Shown piece after piece: positions 25,548 through 37,662 of a stretch of 64,000 nt of DNA; within the stretch, counting starts at the first letter, position 1, and the number at the start of each line of letters is the position of its first letter. Position numbers and translations under genes: made by a program. The notes below the pieces were generated by a model. It saw only the letters and a list, made by a program, of their open reading frames with translations. It searched no databases and was not told where the DNA came from. The DNA lies in assembly GCF_932526225.1 (NCBI RefSeq), contig NC_064046.1:4340001-4404000 (forward strand). The letters are read 5' to 3'. Source of the DNA: Nematostella vectensis. Its lineage: Eukaryota; Cnidaria; Anthozoa; Actiniaria; Edwardsiidae.

Positions 25548-28500
25548 TTCAATGTATTGAGATCCTAAGCAAAATTAACCACATTGAATATTATATCTCT
25601 CCTCAGGAATAGCATATTGGCCTGTAGTGCATATGTGTCGCTTGGCTTAGGGGATAACGTCACGGCTCTTGGTCATGCAAAGAATTTATTGTCACAGTCA
25701 GGACTTCCAGGGTCACTCAAGTGAGTAATTTTGCTTGCCCATTTATAAGCCATAATTTTGTTGGATTTTATATTTTTACTTTTTTAGTAGCATAGCAGAT
25801 AAAACTGGTCTAGACATAGTCATGGTCAACCTTTTTTTTACAAGTTAAAGTGTCTCCTCAGTTAATGAATACCTTAAAAATACTGCTATAATACTTTTTG
25901 TAATGCCATTATACTTTATGATATTCTGACTCCCTGTGGTTATTAAATCATAAAAAAAAATCTGGTGAAGATACACCAATTAATTATAGATTGTCTGATG
26001 GCATCACATTTGAGATTTCATTTCTGAGTTTAATAGAACCAGGGATCCTTTACATGTTCCTGGTATAACATAAATCCAGAAGATTTTATATCCAGCGCAA
26101 TAAAGAACATTATATCTGGATGTACTAAATTGAATAAAACTTTTTTCTGTCTGTTCAGGTTTGTAGGTCATCTTTACGCGGCAGAAGCACTGATCAAGTT
26201 GAACAGAATTTCAGAGGCCACAATTCACTTAGCCCCAGAGAATGTCATAGACATGAACGTCTATCCTCAGCCACACGCCACAACAGGTACTGTACAAGGG
26301 GGAATGTGCAAGAGGTGCGGCAGTACATTGCACAAGAGGTGCAAGGAGGGGACAGTACAAGGGCTATGTGTGCAAGAGGGGGGGGGGGCAGTACAAGGGC
26401 TTTGTGTGCAAGAGGGGGGGCAGTACAAGGGCTATGTGTGCAAGAGGGGGGTACAAGGGCTATGTGTGCAAGAGGGGGGCAGTACAAGGTCTATGTGTGC
26501 AAGAGGGGTGCAGTACAAGGGCTATGTGTGCAAGAGGGGGGCAGAACAAGGGCAATGTGTGCAAGAGGGGGGGGCAGTACAAGGGCTATGTGTGCAAGAG
26601 GGGGGGGCAGTACAAGGGCTATGTGTGCAAGAGGGGTGGGGGCAGTACAAGGGCTAAGTGTGCAAGAGGGGGGCAGTACAAGGGCTATGTGTGCAAGAGG
26701 GGGGGGGCAGTACAAGGGCTAGGTGTGCAAGAGGGGGGGGGTAGTACAAGGGCTATGTGTGCAAGAGGGGGGGCAGTACAAGGGCTATGTGTGCAAGAGT
26801 GCAAGAGGGGGGGGGGGGCAGTACAAGGGCTATGTGTGCAAGAGGGGGACAGTACAAGGGCTATGTGTGCAAGAGGGGGGTGTAGTACAAGGGCTATGTG
26901 TGCAAGAGGGGGGGGGGCAGTACAAGGGCTATGTGTGCAAGAGGGGGGGGGGGCAGTACAAGGGCTATGTGTGCAAGAGGGGGGGGGCAGTACAAGGGCT
27001 ATGTGTGCAAGAGGGGTGCAGTACAAGGGCTATGTGTGCAAGAGGGGGGCAGAACAAGGGCTATGTGTGCAAGAGGGGGGGGCAGTACAAGGGCTATGTG
27101 TGCAAGAGGGGGGGTGCAGTACAAGGGCTATGTGTGCAAGAGGGGGGGTGCAGTACAAGGGCTATGTGTGCAAGAGGGGGGGTGCAGTACAAGGGCTATG
27201 TGTGCAAGAGGGGGGGGAGTACAAGGGCTATGTGTGCAAGAGGGGGGTGTAGTACGAGGGCTATGTGTGCAAGAGGGGGGGGCAGTACAAGGGCTATGTG
27301 TGCAAGAGGGGGGTGTAGTACAAGGGCTATGTGTGCAAGAGGGGGGCAGTACAAGGGCTATGTGTGCAAGAGGGGGGTGTAGTACAAGGGCTATGTGTGC
27401 AAGACGGGGGGGCAGTACAAGGGCTATGTGTGCAAGACGGGGGGGCAGTACAAGGGCTATGTGTGCAAGAGGGGGGGGCAGTACAAGGGCTATGTGTGCA
27501 AGAGGGGGGGTGCAGTACAAGGGCTATGTGTGCAAGAGGGGGGTGCAGTACAAGGGCTATGTGTGCAAGAGGGGGGGGTGCAGTACAAGGGCTATGTGTG
27601 CAAGAGGGGGGGTGTAGTACAAGGGCTATGTGTGCAAGAGGGGGGGCAGTACAAGGGCTATGTGTGCAAGAGGGGGGGGCAGTACAAGGGCTATGTGTGC
27701 AAGAGGGGGGGGTGCAGTACAAGGGCTATGTGTGCAAGAGGGGGGGGTGCAGTACAAGGGCTATGTGTGCAAGAGGGGGGCAGTACAAGGGCTATGTGTG
27801 CAAGAGGGGGGCAGTACAAGGGCTATGTGTGCAAGAGGGGGGGGGCAGTACAAGGGCTATGTGTGCAAGAGGGGGGTGCAGTACAAGGGCTATGTGTGCA
27901 AGAGGGGGCAGTACAAGGGCTATGTGTGCAAGAGGGGGGGGCAGTACAAAGGCTATGTGTGCAAGAGGGGGGTGCAGTACAAGGGCTATGTGTGCAAGAG
28001 GGGGGGCAGTGCAAGGGCTATGTGTGCAAGAGGGGGGGCAGTACAAGGGCTATGTGTGCAAGAGGGGGGCAGTACAAGGGCTATGTGTGCAAGAGGGGGG
28101 CAGTACAAGGGCTATGTGTGCAAGAGGGGGGGCAGAACAAGGGCTATGTGTGCAAGAGGGGGGGGCAGTACAAGGGCTATGTGTGCAAGAGGGGGACAGT
28201 ACAAGGGCTATGTGTGCAAGAGGGGGGTGCAGTACAAGGGCTATGTGTGCAAGAGGGGGCAGTACAAGGGCTATGTGTGCAAGAGGGGGGCAGTACAAGG
28301 GCTATGTGTGCAAGAGGGGGGCAGTACAAGGGCTATGTGTACAAGAGGGGGGCAGTACAAGGGCTATGTGTGCAAGAGGGGGGCAGTACAAGGGCTATGT
28401 GTGCAAGAGGGGGGGTAAAGTACAAGGGCTATGTGTGCAAGAGGGGGGCAGTACAAGGGCTATGTGTGCAAGAGGGGGGCAGTACAAGGGCTATGTGTGC

Positions 28501-31500
28501 AAGAGGGGGGTGCAGTACAAGGGCTATGTGTGCAAGAGGGGGGGTAAAGTACAAGGGCTATGTGTGCAAGAGGGGTGCAGTACAAGGGCTATGTGTGCAA
28601 GAGGGGGGGCAGTACAAGGGCTATGTGTACAAGAGGGGGGCAGTACAAGGGCTATGTGTGCAAGAGGGGGGCAGTACAAGGGCTATGTGTGCAAGAGGGG
28701 GGGTAGTACAAGGGCTATGTGTGCAAGGAGGGCGCAGTACAAGGGCTATGTGTGCAAGAGGGGGGGCAGTACAAGGGCTATGTGTGCAAGAGGGGGGGGC
28801 AGTACAAGGGCTATGTGTGCAAGAGGGGGGTAGTACAAGGGCTATGTGTGCAAGAGGGGGGTGCAGTACAAGGGCTATGTGTGCAAGAGGGGGGCAGTAC
28901 AAGGGCTATGTGTGCAAGAGGGGGGGCAATACAAGGGCTATGTGTGCAAGAGGGGGGCAGTACAAGGGCTATGTGTGCAAGAGGGGGGGGCAAGAGGGGT
29001 GCAGTACAAGGGCTATGTGTGCAAGAGGGGGATAGTACAAGTGCTATGTGTGCAAGAGGGGGGGGCAGTACAAGGGCTATGTGTGCAAGAGGGGGACAGT
29101 ACAAGGGCTATGTGTGCAAGAGGGGGGCAGTACAAGGGCTATGTGTGCAAGAGGGGGGGGCAAGAGGGGGACAGTACAAGGGCTATGTGTGCAAGAGGGG
29201 GGCAGTACAAGGGCTATGTGTGCAAGAGGGGGGGGCAAGAGGGGTGCAGTACAAGGGCTATGTGTGCAAGAGGGGGATAGTACAAGTGCTATGTGTGCAA
29301 GAGGGGGGGGCAGTACAAGGGCTATGTGTGCAAGAGGGGGGCAGTACAAGGGCTATGTGTGCAAGAGGGGGGGCAGTACAAGGGCTATGTGTGCAAGAGG
29401 GGGGGCAGTACAAGGGCTATGTGTGCAAGAGGGGGGGTGCAGTACAAGGGCTATGTGTGCAAGAGGGGTGCAGTACAAGGGCTATGTGTGCAAGAGGGGG
29501 GTAGTACAAGGGCTATGTGTGCAAGAGGGGCTATGTGTGCAAGAGGGGGGGTAGTACAAGGGCTATGTGTGCAAGAGGGGGGCAGTACAAGGGCTATGTG
29601 TGCAAGAGGGGGGGGGGCAGTACAAGGGCTATGTGTGCAAGAGGGGGTGCAGTACAAGGGCTATGTGTGCAAGAGGGGGGGGCAGTACAAGGGCTATGTG
29701 TGCAAGAGGGGGGGGCAGTACAAGGGCTATGTGTGCAAGAGGGGGGTAGTACAAGGGCTATGTGTGCAAGAGGGGGGGTAGTACAAGGGCTATGTGTGCA
29801 AGAGGGGGGCAGTACAAGGGCTATGTGTGCAAGAGGGGGATAGTACAAGTGCTATGTGTGCAAGAGGGGGGGGCAGTACAAGGGCTATGTGTGCAAGAGG
29901 GGGGGGGTGCAGTACAAGGGCTATGTGTGCAAGAGGGGGGTAGTACAAGGGCTATGTGTGCAAGAGGGGGATAGTACAAGTGCTATGTGTGCAAGAGGGG
30001 GGCAGTACAAGGGCTATGTGTGCAAGAGGGGGGGCAGTACAAGGGCTATGTGTGCAAGAGGGGGACAGTACAAGGGCTATGTGTGCAAGAGGGGGGGTAG
30101 TACAAGTGCTATGTGTGCAAGAGGGGGGGGCAGTACAAGGGCTATGTGTGCAAGAGGGGGGTAGTACAAGGGCTATGTGTGCAAGAGGGGGGGTAGTACA
30201 AGGGCTATGTGTGCAAGAGGGGGGCAGTACAAGGGCTATGTGTGCAAGAGGGGGGTGCAGTACAAGGGCTATGTGTGCAAGAGGGGGGGCAGTGCAAGGG
30301 CTATGTGTGCAAGAGGGGGGGCAGTACAAGGGCTATGTGTGCAAGAGGGGGGCAGTGCAAGGGCTATGTGTGCAAGAGGGGGGCAGTACAAGGGCTATGT
30401 GTGCAAGAGGGGGGCAGTACAAGGGCTATGTGTGCAAGAGGGGTGCAGTACAAGGGCTATGTGTGCAAGAGGGGGGTGCAGTACAAGGGCTATGTGTGCA
30501 AGAGGGGGGGCAGTGCAAGGGCTATGTGTGCAAGAGGGGGGGGGGGACAGTACAAGGGCTATGTGTGCAAGAGGGGGGCAGTACAAGGGCTATGTGTGCA
30601 AGAGGGGGGGCAGAACAAGGGCTATGTGTGCAAGAGGGGGGGGCAGTACAAGGGCTATGTGTGCAAGAGGGGGGGTGCAGTACAAGGGCTATGTGTGCAA
30701 GAGGGGGGTGCAGTACAAGGGCTATGTGTACAAGAGGGGGGCAGTACAAGGGCTAGGTGTGCAAGAGGGGGGGCAGTACAAGGGCTATGTGTGCAAGAGG
30801 GGGGCAGTACAAGGGCTATGTGTGCAAGAGGGGGGGGGCAGTACAAGGGCTATGTGTGCAAGAGGGGGGGTGCAGTACAAGGGCTATGTGTGCAAGAGGG
30901 GGGTGCAGTACAAGGGCTAAGTGTGCAAGAGGGGGGGTGCAGTACAAGGGCTATGTGTGCAAGAGGGGGCAGTACAAGGGCTATGTGTGCAAGAGGGGGA
31001 CAGTACAAGGGCTATGTGTGCAAGAGGGGGGTGCAGTACAAGGGCTATGTGTGCAAAAGGGGGGTGCAGTACAAGGGCTAAGTGTGCAAGAGGGGGGCAG
31101 TACAAGGGCTAGGTGTGCAAGAGGGGGGCAGTACAAGGGCTATGTGTGCAAGAGGGGGGCAGTACAAGGGCTATGTGTGCAAGAGGGGGGCAGTACAAGG
31201 GCTATGTGTGCAAGAGGGGGGCAGTACAAGGGCTATGTGTGCAAGAGGGGGGCAGTACAAGGGCTATGTGTGCAAGAGGGGGGGGGGCAGTACAAGGGCT
31301 ATGTGTGCAAGAGGGGGGGTGCAGTACAAGGGCTATGTGTGCAAGAGGGGGGTGCAGTACAAGGGCTAAGTGTGCAAGAGGGGGGGTGCAGTACAAGGGC
31401 TAAGGGTGCAAGAGGGGGGTGCAGTACAAGGGCTATGTGTGCAAGAGGGGGGCAGTACAAGGGCTATGTGTGCAAGAGGGGGGGGGGAAGTACAAGGGCT

Positions 31501-34500
31501 ATGTGTGCAAGAGGGGGGGCAGTACAAGGGCTATGTGTGCAAGGGGGGGTGCAGTACAAGGGCTATGTGTGCAAGAGGGGGGCAGTACAAGGGCTATGTG
31601 TGCAAGAGGGGGGGTAGTACAAGGGCTATGTGTGCAAGAGGGGGGTGCAGTACAAGGGCTATGTCTGCAAGAGGGGGGGGGCAGTACAAGGGCTATGTGT
31701 GCAAGAGGGGTGCAGTACAAGGGCTATGTGTGCAAGAGGGGGGGAGTACAAGGGCTATGTGTGCAAGAGGGGGGTACAAGGGCTATGTGTACAAGAGGGG
31801 GGGTGCAGTACAAGGGCTATGTGTGCAAGAGGGGGGGGGGGTAGTACAAGGGCTATTTGTGCAAGAGGGGGGTACAAGGGCTATGTGTACAAGAGGGGGG
31901 GGCAGTACAAGGGCTATGTGTACAAGAGGGGGGGGCAGTACAAGGGCTATGTGTGCAAGAGTGGGGGCAGTACAAGGGCTATGTGTGCAAGAGGGGGGGT
32001 GCAGTACAAGGGCTATGTGTGCAAGAGGGGGGTGCAGTACAAGGGCTATGTGTGCAAGAGGGGGGTACAAGGGCTATGTGTGCAAGAGGGGGGCAGTACA
32101 AGGGCTATGGGTGCAAGAGGGGGGCAGTACAAGGGCTATGTGTGCAAGAGGGGGGCAGTACAAGGGCTATGTGTGCAAGAGGGGGGCAGTACAAGGGCTA
32201 TGTGTGCAAGAGGGGGGCAGTACAAGGGCTATGTGTGCAAGAGGGGGGCAGTACAAGGGCTATGTGTGCAAGAGGGGGGTGCAGTACAAGGGCTATGTGT
32301 GCAAGAGGGGGGTACAAGGGCTATGTGTGCAAGAGGGGGGCAGTACAAGGGCTATGGGTGCAAGAGGGGAGGGCAGTACAAGGGCTATGTGTGCAAGAGG
32401 GGGGCAGTACAAGGGCTATGTGTGCAAGAGGGGGGAGTACAAGGGCTATGTGTGCAAGAGGGGAGGATGAATGTTGTGGATGCAACACTTTCAATGGGTT
32501 TTGGCATTTTCTTTTTGTTCAACAGGAAATCCTGAAAAGGAGAAGGACTCTAAACCACACTGTGAGTGAAATATCATCTGTTCTTACTTTATTCTCTGCC
32601 AGTCCGCTGATCATGACCTGTGACTGTGAGGTATTCTACACCTGACATCATGATTGCACTTGCTGATCTAGACTCAATAAAAGGGGTGGGGGGGTTGGTC
32701 CAAGTAGAATATGAACAATAAAACAGGTGGATATAATGTAAAAAATGGAAAAGAAATTAATAAAGGTGGGTTATGGATAGCATAACCCCCCATCCACCCC
32801 ATCTCTGCATCTGCCGTAGCATTTCAAATAATAACCAGGCGCAGATTTAGAGGTGGGCCAAGGTGACCCCTCCCCCCTATTTTCAGATATTTGGCTTTGA
32901 AATAACCGAAAATATAAGGAAATACATGGAAGATATACACATTGAATCTGCCCCCACCCTTTCTTGAAACTTTGTAAAATTGTTAGTAGTGGGTTTTATT
33001 AATAGCTTTTGCTAACTGTGTTGTTTTGTTGCCAGGCTGTGAAAAGGTTGACTTTCCTCAATGTGTGAGTGAAGGTAGAACTACACTGTTGGTTAATTTG
33101 GCAAGCACATACTGCTTGAGAAACGAAGTTGACAAAGCCAAGCGTTGCCTCAGTCAGGTAAGAGCTCCCCTGTTTTATCAGCCTTGAGACTAACAAGAAA
33201 ACAATTTTCTGTGTATGCATAGTTTATAACATGTACCCTCATTACTATGTTCTCCTTATTCAAAGGGGTGGGCTTAGCATGCTCCTGTCCCCTATATTTT
33301 GAGATTCTGCCTAAAAATATGAAGAAATAGAAGGAAATCCATGTGAGAACAATTAATCTGGCCTCCCCTTTTTAAAATTCTTTGCTTTGGCTCCCCGTAA
33401 GTGAAACTCCTGGATCTGCCCCGAATTTTTGCTCAGGGGCAATTGCAGGGAGTCGGAGAGCAAGTCTATTCTTGTTGTGCCTCTCTGTAGAGTATTAGAT
33501 GGGAGACAAGTTTTTCATGTTCATGTTTTCAAGGGTTCAAGAGGACTCAACAATTCAACAATTCAGCAGTCAAATTCTAGGCATGCCCAAGATATGGGAG
33601 TCAATTTTTCCTGCCAGTCAGTATGTGCATCCATGTCCCTGTCATGTGGCCAGGGCGGCAATGACTCAAGGTTCTTTTCCTAACCAGCCTGTTCTACTAG
33701 CTATAACATCATTAATCATAAATATAACCATATTGTATCCAATGAAAAGTTCTTCTCACACAGGCCTCAGCTAAAAACCTTTATATGGGATATGGATTGA
33801 TCTGCTTGAACATGTTTCTCACAGGCATGCAGTATGTGTCCACCTGACTGGTGTATGGCGAGGATTGTCTTAGTTGCTGTGTACGTTGAACTTCTATCAG
33901 GTTTGTAGCTTTTGAATGTATACCTTTGGCGTGCTAGAGCCAGACATCCACAAAGAACAAATGCGGAGTGGTACTGGTGTTACTGCTTCACCTCTAACAC
34001 TCTGGGCATGACTTTAAGCCGCATTGTCACCAGTTTACTTCCAGCCGATTGCGTAACAATCTCGGTTGATTTTTAAGGGAAAATGCGAAAAATATTTCAA
34101 AATATTAAAAGCATTGTGTCTATTGGAAGTTTCTTTTCGGATGTGATTGATAATTTAGAGCAGATGGCCTGTTAAATATCTCGGATTCTAATAGATTCTT
34201 TTGTCTTTTAACGGTTGAGGTTTCCGTCGGACCTCCGGAAGTAAACTGGTGACAATGCGGCTTTGACTCTTAAACCCTCTGTCAGGAAGGTGCGGCATTT
34301 TTCTTCTTGATATTGCAGGGGGTGGGGGACGGGAAGCGCCAAGGGGGCAGCCACCCCTCCCCCCAAACTTTTTTTGTGGATGTATTTTTTTAGCTGAACA
34401 TGAGGTTTACCTTTTACCTGTCCTCCTACATGCAGCTTCAACCCCCAACTCCATGAAGCTTACAATATGTACTTAAATATATATCCCCCAAATCCGCCCC

Positions 34501-35077
34501 CACCCCCACCACACACTTATAGTATCACTCAGCTACCCATGTATTGCTTCCTAATGTAAAGAGTAAAAAGGGACAAAGTGCATATCCTTTGAAGCTTCAA
34601 TATTACCTCTAACGTTAACCAATCTGCAACTGTCAACTTTCCATTAGCAGTCAGCTCTACCACATGTGTGTATTCATGATTTGCTGAAGGAAGGGGGGTA
34701 GTCATGGGCATTGTATGGAAAAAGATAGTATTTAAAGTTCCTTCAATAAGAAATTACCTACTTTTGGGCAGCCATATGGGTTCACAGGGTACACATGAAA
34801 AGCTGCAATATCCCAGTTTTCTTTCGGTCAATTACATTTTTAATGGAAAACGCGAAAAATATTTTAAAATTGTAAAAGCTGTGTGTCTGCAGTATGATTG
34901 GTTTTCTAAAAGTAAAGTGACAATGTATAGACCATTTTATTCACTCCGGGTTTTTTTTTTTGCATAGGGAATATATGTGGAGCTCTCCAGACAATTAAGA
35001 AGAACCAGTTTCTCCATACTGGCAAGGGAGCAGTCAAACAGAACAAAGCCAGACTCAGTGATTACTGGAAAAATTGA
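17825..35077 (+). CDS. CNOT10: CCR4-NOT transcription complex subunit 10
   Basis: TPR-type subunit of the CCR4-NOT deadenylase; in animals it pairs with CNOT11 on the CNOT1 N-terminus in cytoplasmic mRNA decay. Seventeen coding exons fit in phase: 17825-18103, 18688-18777, 19618-19681, 19859-19920, 20391-20534, 20604-20684, 21275-21533, 22030-22232, 22987-23105, 23589-23768, 25166-25255, 25607-25720, 26159-26286, 32526-32561, 33036-33157, 33825-33900, 34968-35077. They give 718 residues against 744 in human. Diagnostic blocks include [16 protein letters not shown] (exon 6), [15 protein letters not shown] (exon 7), [16 protein letters not shown] (exon 12) and [18 protein letters not shown] (exon 13). 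All 17 exon joins use GT/AG. Intron 13 is 6.2 kb of minisatellite and is followed by a 36-nt exon encoding a charged linker ([11 protein letters not shown]). Start ATG follows a UTR-intron acceptor. Convergent with GADD45. Confidence 0.95.
22320..22500 (-). pseudogene. Possible decayed LINE 3'-end fragment in CNOT10 intron 8
   Basis: The minus strand reads [20 protein letters not shown] then a stop after a few residues, reminiscent of the C-terminal DxxxWRK tail of LINE ORF2 proteins. It is short and flanked by frameshifts, so this is a weak call. Confidence 0.3.
23354..23545. mobile_element. GACATAA-rich MITE (copy 1)
   Basis: Left ATGCCTGGTGCACACTAGTG and right CACTAGTGTGCATTAGG are inverted repeats, with internal runs of GACATAACGACATA. 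Copy 2 is at 44243-44475. Lies in CNOT10 intron 9. Confidence 0.85.
24119..24510. mobile_element. MITE-like element, about 390 bp
   Basis: Left end CCCTGTCCCCACGTATC and TTTTCATTTGAAAAC pair imperfectly with the right end GTTTTCAAACGAAAAAGGAT and AGGTGAGGATGGG. Interior rich in GTTTTC motifs. Lies in CNOT10 intron 10. Confidence 0.65.
24644..24790. mobile_element. GGGGCAGATCTAGG-type palindromic repeat (copy 1 of 5)
   Basis: Begins CAGGGGTGGATCTAGAGGTG and ends CCTCCTGGATCTGCCCC; the middle carries TTTTCAGATATTTGGCTTA and AACAAGAAATA-like blocks. Relatives: about 32836-32972, 33261-33422, 51433-51584 and 52814-52975. Ends are inverted repeats, so a hairpin non-autonomous element is likely. 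Confidence 0.75.
25487..25547. repeat. (CAGA)n microsatellite
   Basis: About 60 bp of CAGA repeats with one CATA interruption, in CNOT10 intron 11 some 60 bp before exon 12. Confidence 0.95.
26287..32465 (+). repeat. 6.2-kb G-rich minisatellite filling CNOT10 intron 13
   Basis: Roughly 190 copies of a 31-37-bp unit, GCAGTACAAGGGCTATGTGT plus GCAAGAG and a run of five to nine or more G (sometimes ending T). The first degenerate copies start at the intron's first base (GTACTGTACAAGGGGG after exon 13), and the last unit is about 60 bp before exon 14. Variants (GATAGTACAAGTGCT, GCAGAACAAGG, GTAAAGTACAAGG, GGCAAGAGGGGTGC) recur in the same order at several places, for example about 28985-29064 and 29228-29310, so blocks of several units have been copied. 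The unit lacks stop codons in most frames, which creates long open frames on both strands. Confidence 0.97.
32836..32972. mobile_element. GGGGCAGATCTAGG-type palindromic repeat (copy 2)
   Basis: Starts CAGGCGCAGATTTAGAGGTG with the shared TTTTCAGATATTTGGCTTT core; the right end is degraded. In CNOT10 intron 14. Confidence 0.6.
33261..33422. mobile_element. GGGGCAGATCTAGG-type palindromic repeat (copy 3)
   Basis: Shares the AAAATATGAAGAAATA and AAGGAAATCCATG blocks and ends CTCCTGGATCTGCCCC; the left end has lost its GATC block. In CNOT10 intron 15. Confidence 0.6.
34013..34265. mobile_element. TTAA-flanked MITE (family copy 2, inverted orientation)
   Basis: TTAAGCCGCATTGTCACCAG at the left and CTGGTGACAATGCGGCTTT at the right; the inside is the reverse complement of the copy at 11744-11997. 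In CNOT10 intron 16. Confidence 0.88.
34796..34905. mobile_element. Degraded part of the TTAA-flanked MITE
   Basis: TTTAATGGAAAACGCGAAAA and ATATTTTAAAATTGTAAAAG match the middle of the 34013 copy; both ends are lost. About 60 bp before CNOT10 exon 17. Confidence 0.5.
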
Positions 35078-35901
35078 TGACATTCCGCTGGTTGAGTAGT
35101 CTAATCGAGCTATGCAATATAATCTTGGTACAATATTGATCCTTCGGCATTAGGGGGTAGTCATCCTACAACAAAGGACAAAATTGGGCGGCTTACAGAC
35201 TTTAAAAGTAACAACAATTCTCTTGTTTCTTTGGATGTATTTAGTGAACTCAATATTTACCGCTCCTGTACAGCGCTTTCTGTGTCCACTTGTTTCCTTT
35301 GCTCCACATATCAAAAGAAATGAGCGGACACAGGAAGCTATGTGAAGGAGGGTATCCATAGAGCATGCTTAGAGCATAACTCAGATAAACTTTAGTCTAC
35401 TTGCTCTAAGGTGATCCTTTTTATACACCTAACAAAACATATTGACAGCGCAAACAGCAAAGTTGTGATTGGCAAATGGCAGTTCTACATTCTAAAGGAA
35501 CCTTAATATGTCTAAATATATTCCTACCAAATGCAAAAAAAAATAATTGGAGTTTATCTATTTTATTTTTACAGATAATTGGTCCCCGTAAGCACTTTCC
35601 AGTCGTAGAATTGACATTTGACATTTGCTGTTTGCATTCACAAACCTTTTTTTAATCTTTTATTTTCTCAAGCAGCCTCAGAAATCATGTAGATTTGTGA
35701 TGTCCTGAAATCACCAAGAAAATCATCCCTACATTTTGGGTTTGCAGTTATCAATATTTTGAAGGTGGATTATATTTTTCAAGCAAATATGTAGCAGTAA
35801 TATAATTAATCCTGTCCTGAAAGGACACATGGTTTATAGGTATACAATGTGATAATTACGTCAATGCTTTGTGCATACTCCACTAACTTTAAGGGAAAAA
35901 C

Positions 35902-36150
35902 TTAAAGCCGCATTGTCACCAGTTCACTTCCAGAGGTCAGACGGAAGCCTCAACCGTTTAAAGGCAAAAGTATCTATTAGAATCCGAGATATTTAACAGG
36001 CCATCTGCTCTAAATTATCAATCACATCCTCAAAGAACTTGCAATATACACACTGCTTTCAATATTTTGAAATATTTTTCGCGTTTCCATAAAAATCATC
36101 AGAGATTGTAACAATGGACCGGAAGTAAACTGGTGAATATGCGGCTTTAA
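35902..36150. mobile_element. TTAA-flanked MITE (family copy 3)
   Basis: CTTAAAGCCGCATTGTCACC at the left and GCGGCTTTAA at the right, same orientation as 11744-11997, with modest divergence. Downstream of CNOT10. Confidence 0.88.
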
Positions 36151-37339
36151 CATATATAATATACTAGAACTAATGACTTCCTGAGAATCTTAAAAAAACA
36201 AATATTAAGACCATGTTTTTAGGGTCTGTGGAACATTATAAATTGTGAAGAGCATTATAGTTAGATGAACACTACCATGGCCACCAAGAAAATCTTAAAA
36301 ATTTAGCCAATCAGCTTTCAAGAATCTCAGTTTTGACACAAGCTTTATGATTCCGTCCTGTCTGATAGCACTTTTCTTGCATCACAGAACTATAAGTTGC
36401 CAAGGTAGTAGCTTACACTTTAGTCCACCATAACCAATTAAATTGTCCAGATATTTTACTGATATTCATGCAAAAATGGGGGCTAAGAATATGGTTGGTA
36501 CCTTAACAAATAATCTAAATGATTGTTTATGCAGCCCCACAGCGAAAATGAGAATATTATAAAACATTGCTTCATATGTAATGAAGGACCATCATCCAAA
36601 GCATTGGCTTTAGCAAAGTTAATAATTATTTTGTAATACTAGTATTGTTCTAAAAGTGCCCTATAATGACTTTTAATGTTGCTGAAACAAACTCCTAGTG
36701 GCGCTGGTTAACTCCAGTGCTACAATAGGAATGTTTCTCTCGTTAATAAGAAACAAATAAACATATTTTTGTTATATGCATTTATGTCTTCTGTTGATTG
36801 GGGCTGTTGCAAGGGAGGGGTTTTGTTAGTTAGAGAATAGCTGTAAAAAATGTCAGTAAAAAACAACACTGGGTTTGTGCTGATATCTTTATTTCTGATC
36901 TTCATACCACCAGGGTATGTATGTACAGTATTTGTACAATAAAAACATTTTTATAAATATTTTTTTGTTTTCACCCAAATGAAAATTTTTTTTCTCCTTT
37001 TAATTTTAACTTTTTTTTCCAACCACCAGGGCTACTAGCACGATCTATGTACTGTATTATTTCCTCTTTTCTTGTAATTTTTTTTTGCAATTTTTACTTT
37101 TTCATTTTATTTTTTCACTCTTTTTCTTATTTTGTTTTAACTGCATAGATGTAGAATGTATTTTTTTCCTCATCATGATATATAGATATTTTTTTAAACT
37201 GTATTGATTCAACAAGCTAATAAAATCTTCACTTCACTAAAATCACTAAATGATCATTTCGTACTGTGGTACATTCATTGAATGACAACTTACTTTTCAA
37301 AAGTTGAAAAAAACATTGTAATACTTTTACCATACGAAT

Positions 37340-37382
<43 letters not shown>
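37340..37382. repeat. (TA)n microsatellite
   Basis: About 42 bp of alternating TA between CNOT10 and GADD45. Confidence 0.95.
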
Positions 37383-37662
37383 CAAACTTGTCAATTAAAA
37401 CATCATGTAATATTATAATAAATGTCTTTCAAGAAACTATATACTACTATATTATCTTCTCTATTCTTGCCAACAAAATGGTTTTCTTATATAGTGCTAT
37501 ACAATGTTCAACATTCTTTGACAACTTATTTTTGTTCAGCTTGTAATTTGAACACTGTCCCCAATTTGTTGTCTGTATTCTGACTCAACTGTCGTCCAGG
37601 ACAAAGCCATCTTCACAATCTCCACTAATTTACCAATTTATTCAAATGGCACTTGTACTCTA

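Larger units (their letters stand above)
35078..37662. other. Convergent intergenic region, CNOT10 and GADD45 3' UTRs
   Basis: No coding sequence recognised. It holds one MITE (35902-36150), AT-rich and T-rich low-complexity DNA at 36900-37200 and a (TA)n tract at 37340-37382. Plus-strand AATAAA signals at about 36938 and 37219 could end CNOT10. On the minus strand an AATAAA occurs only about 20 bp after the GADD45 stop, so GADD45 may have a very short 3' UTR or use a later site. Confidence 0.55.

Noticed and set aside
26287-32465. CRISPR array.
   Set aside because: Units are tandem with no unique spacers, and the context is an intron of a eukaryotic gene.
26306-32645. Long open frames (up to about 546 codons) on both strands encoding Cys/Gly-rich repeats such as [11 protein letters not shown].
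   Set aside because: They are stop-free translations of the CNOT10 intron-13 minisatellite; frames shift with each unit-length change and no frame is favoured.
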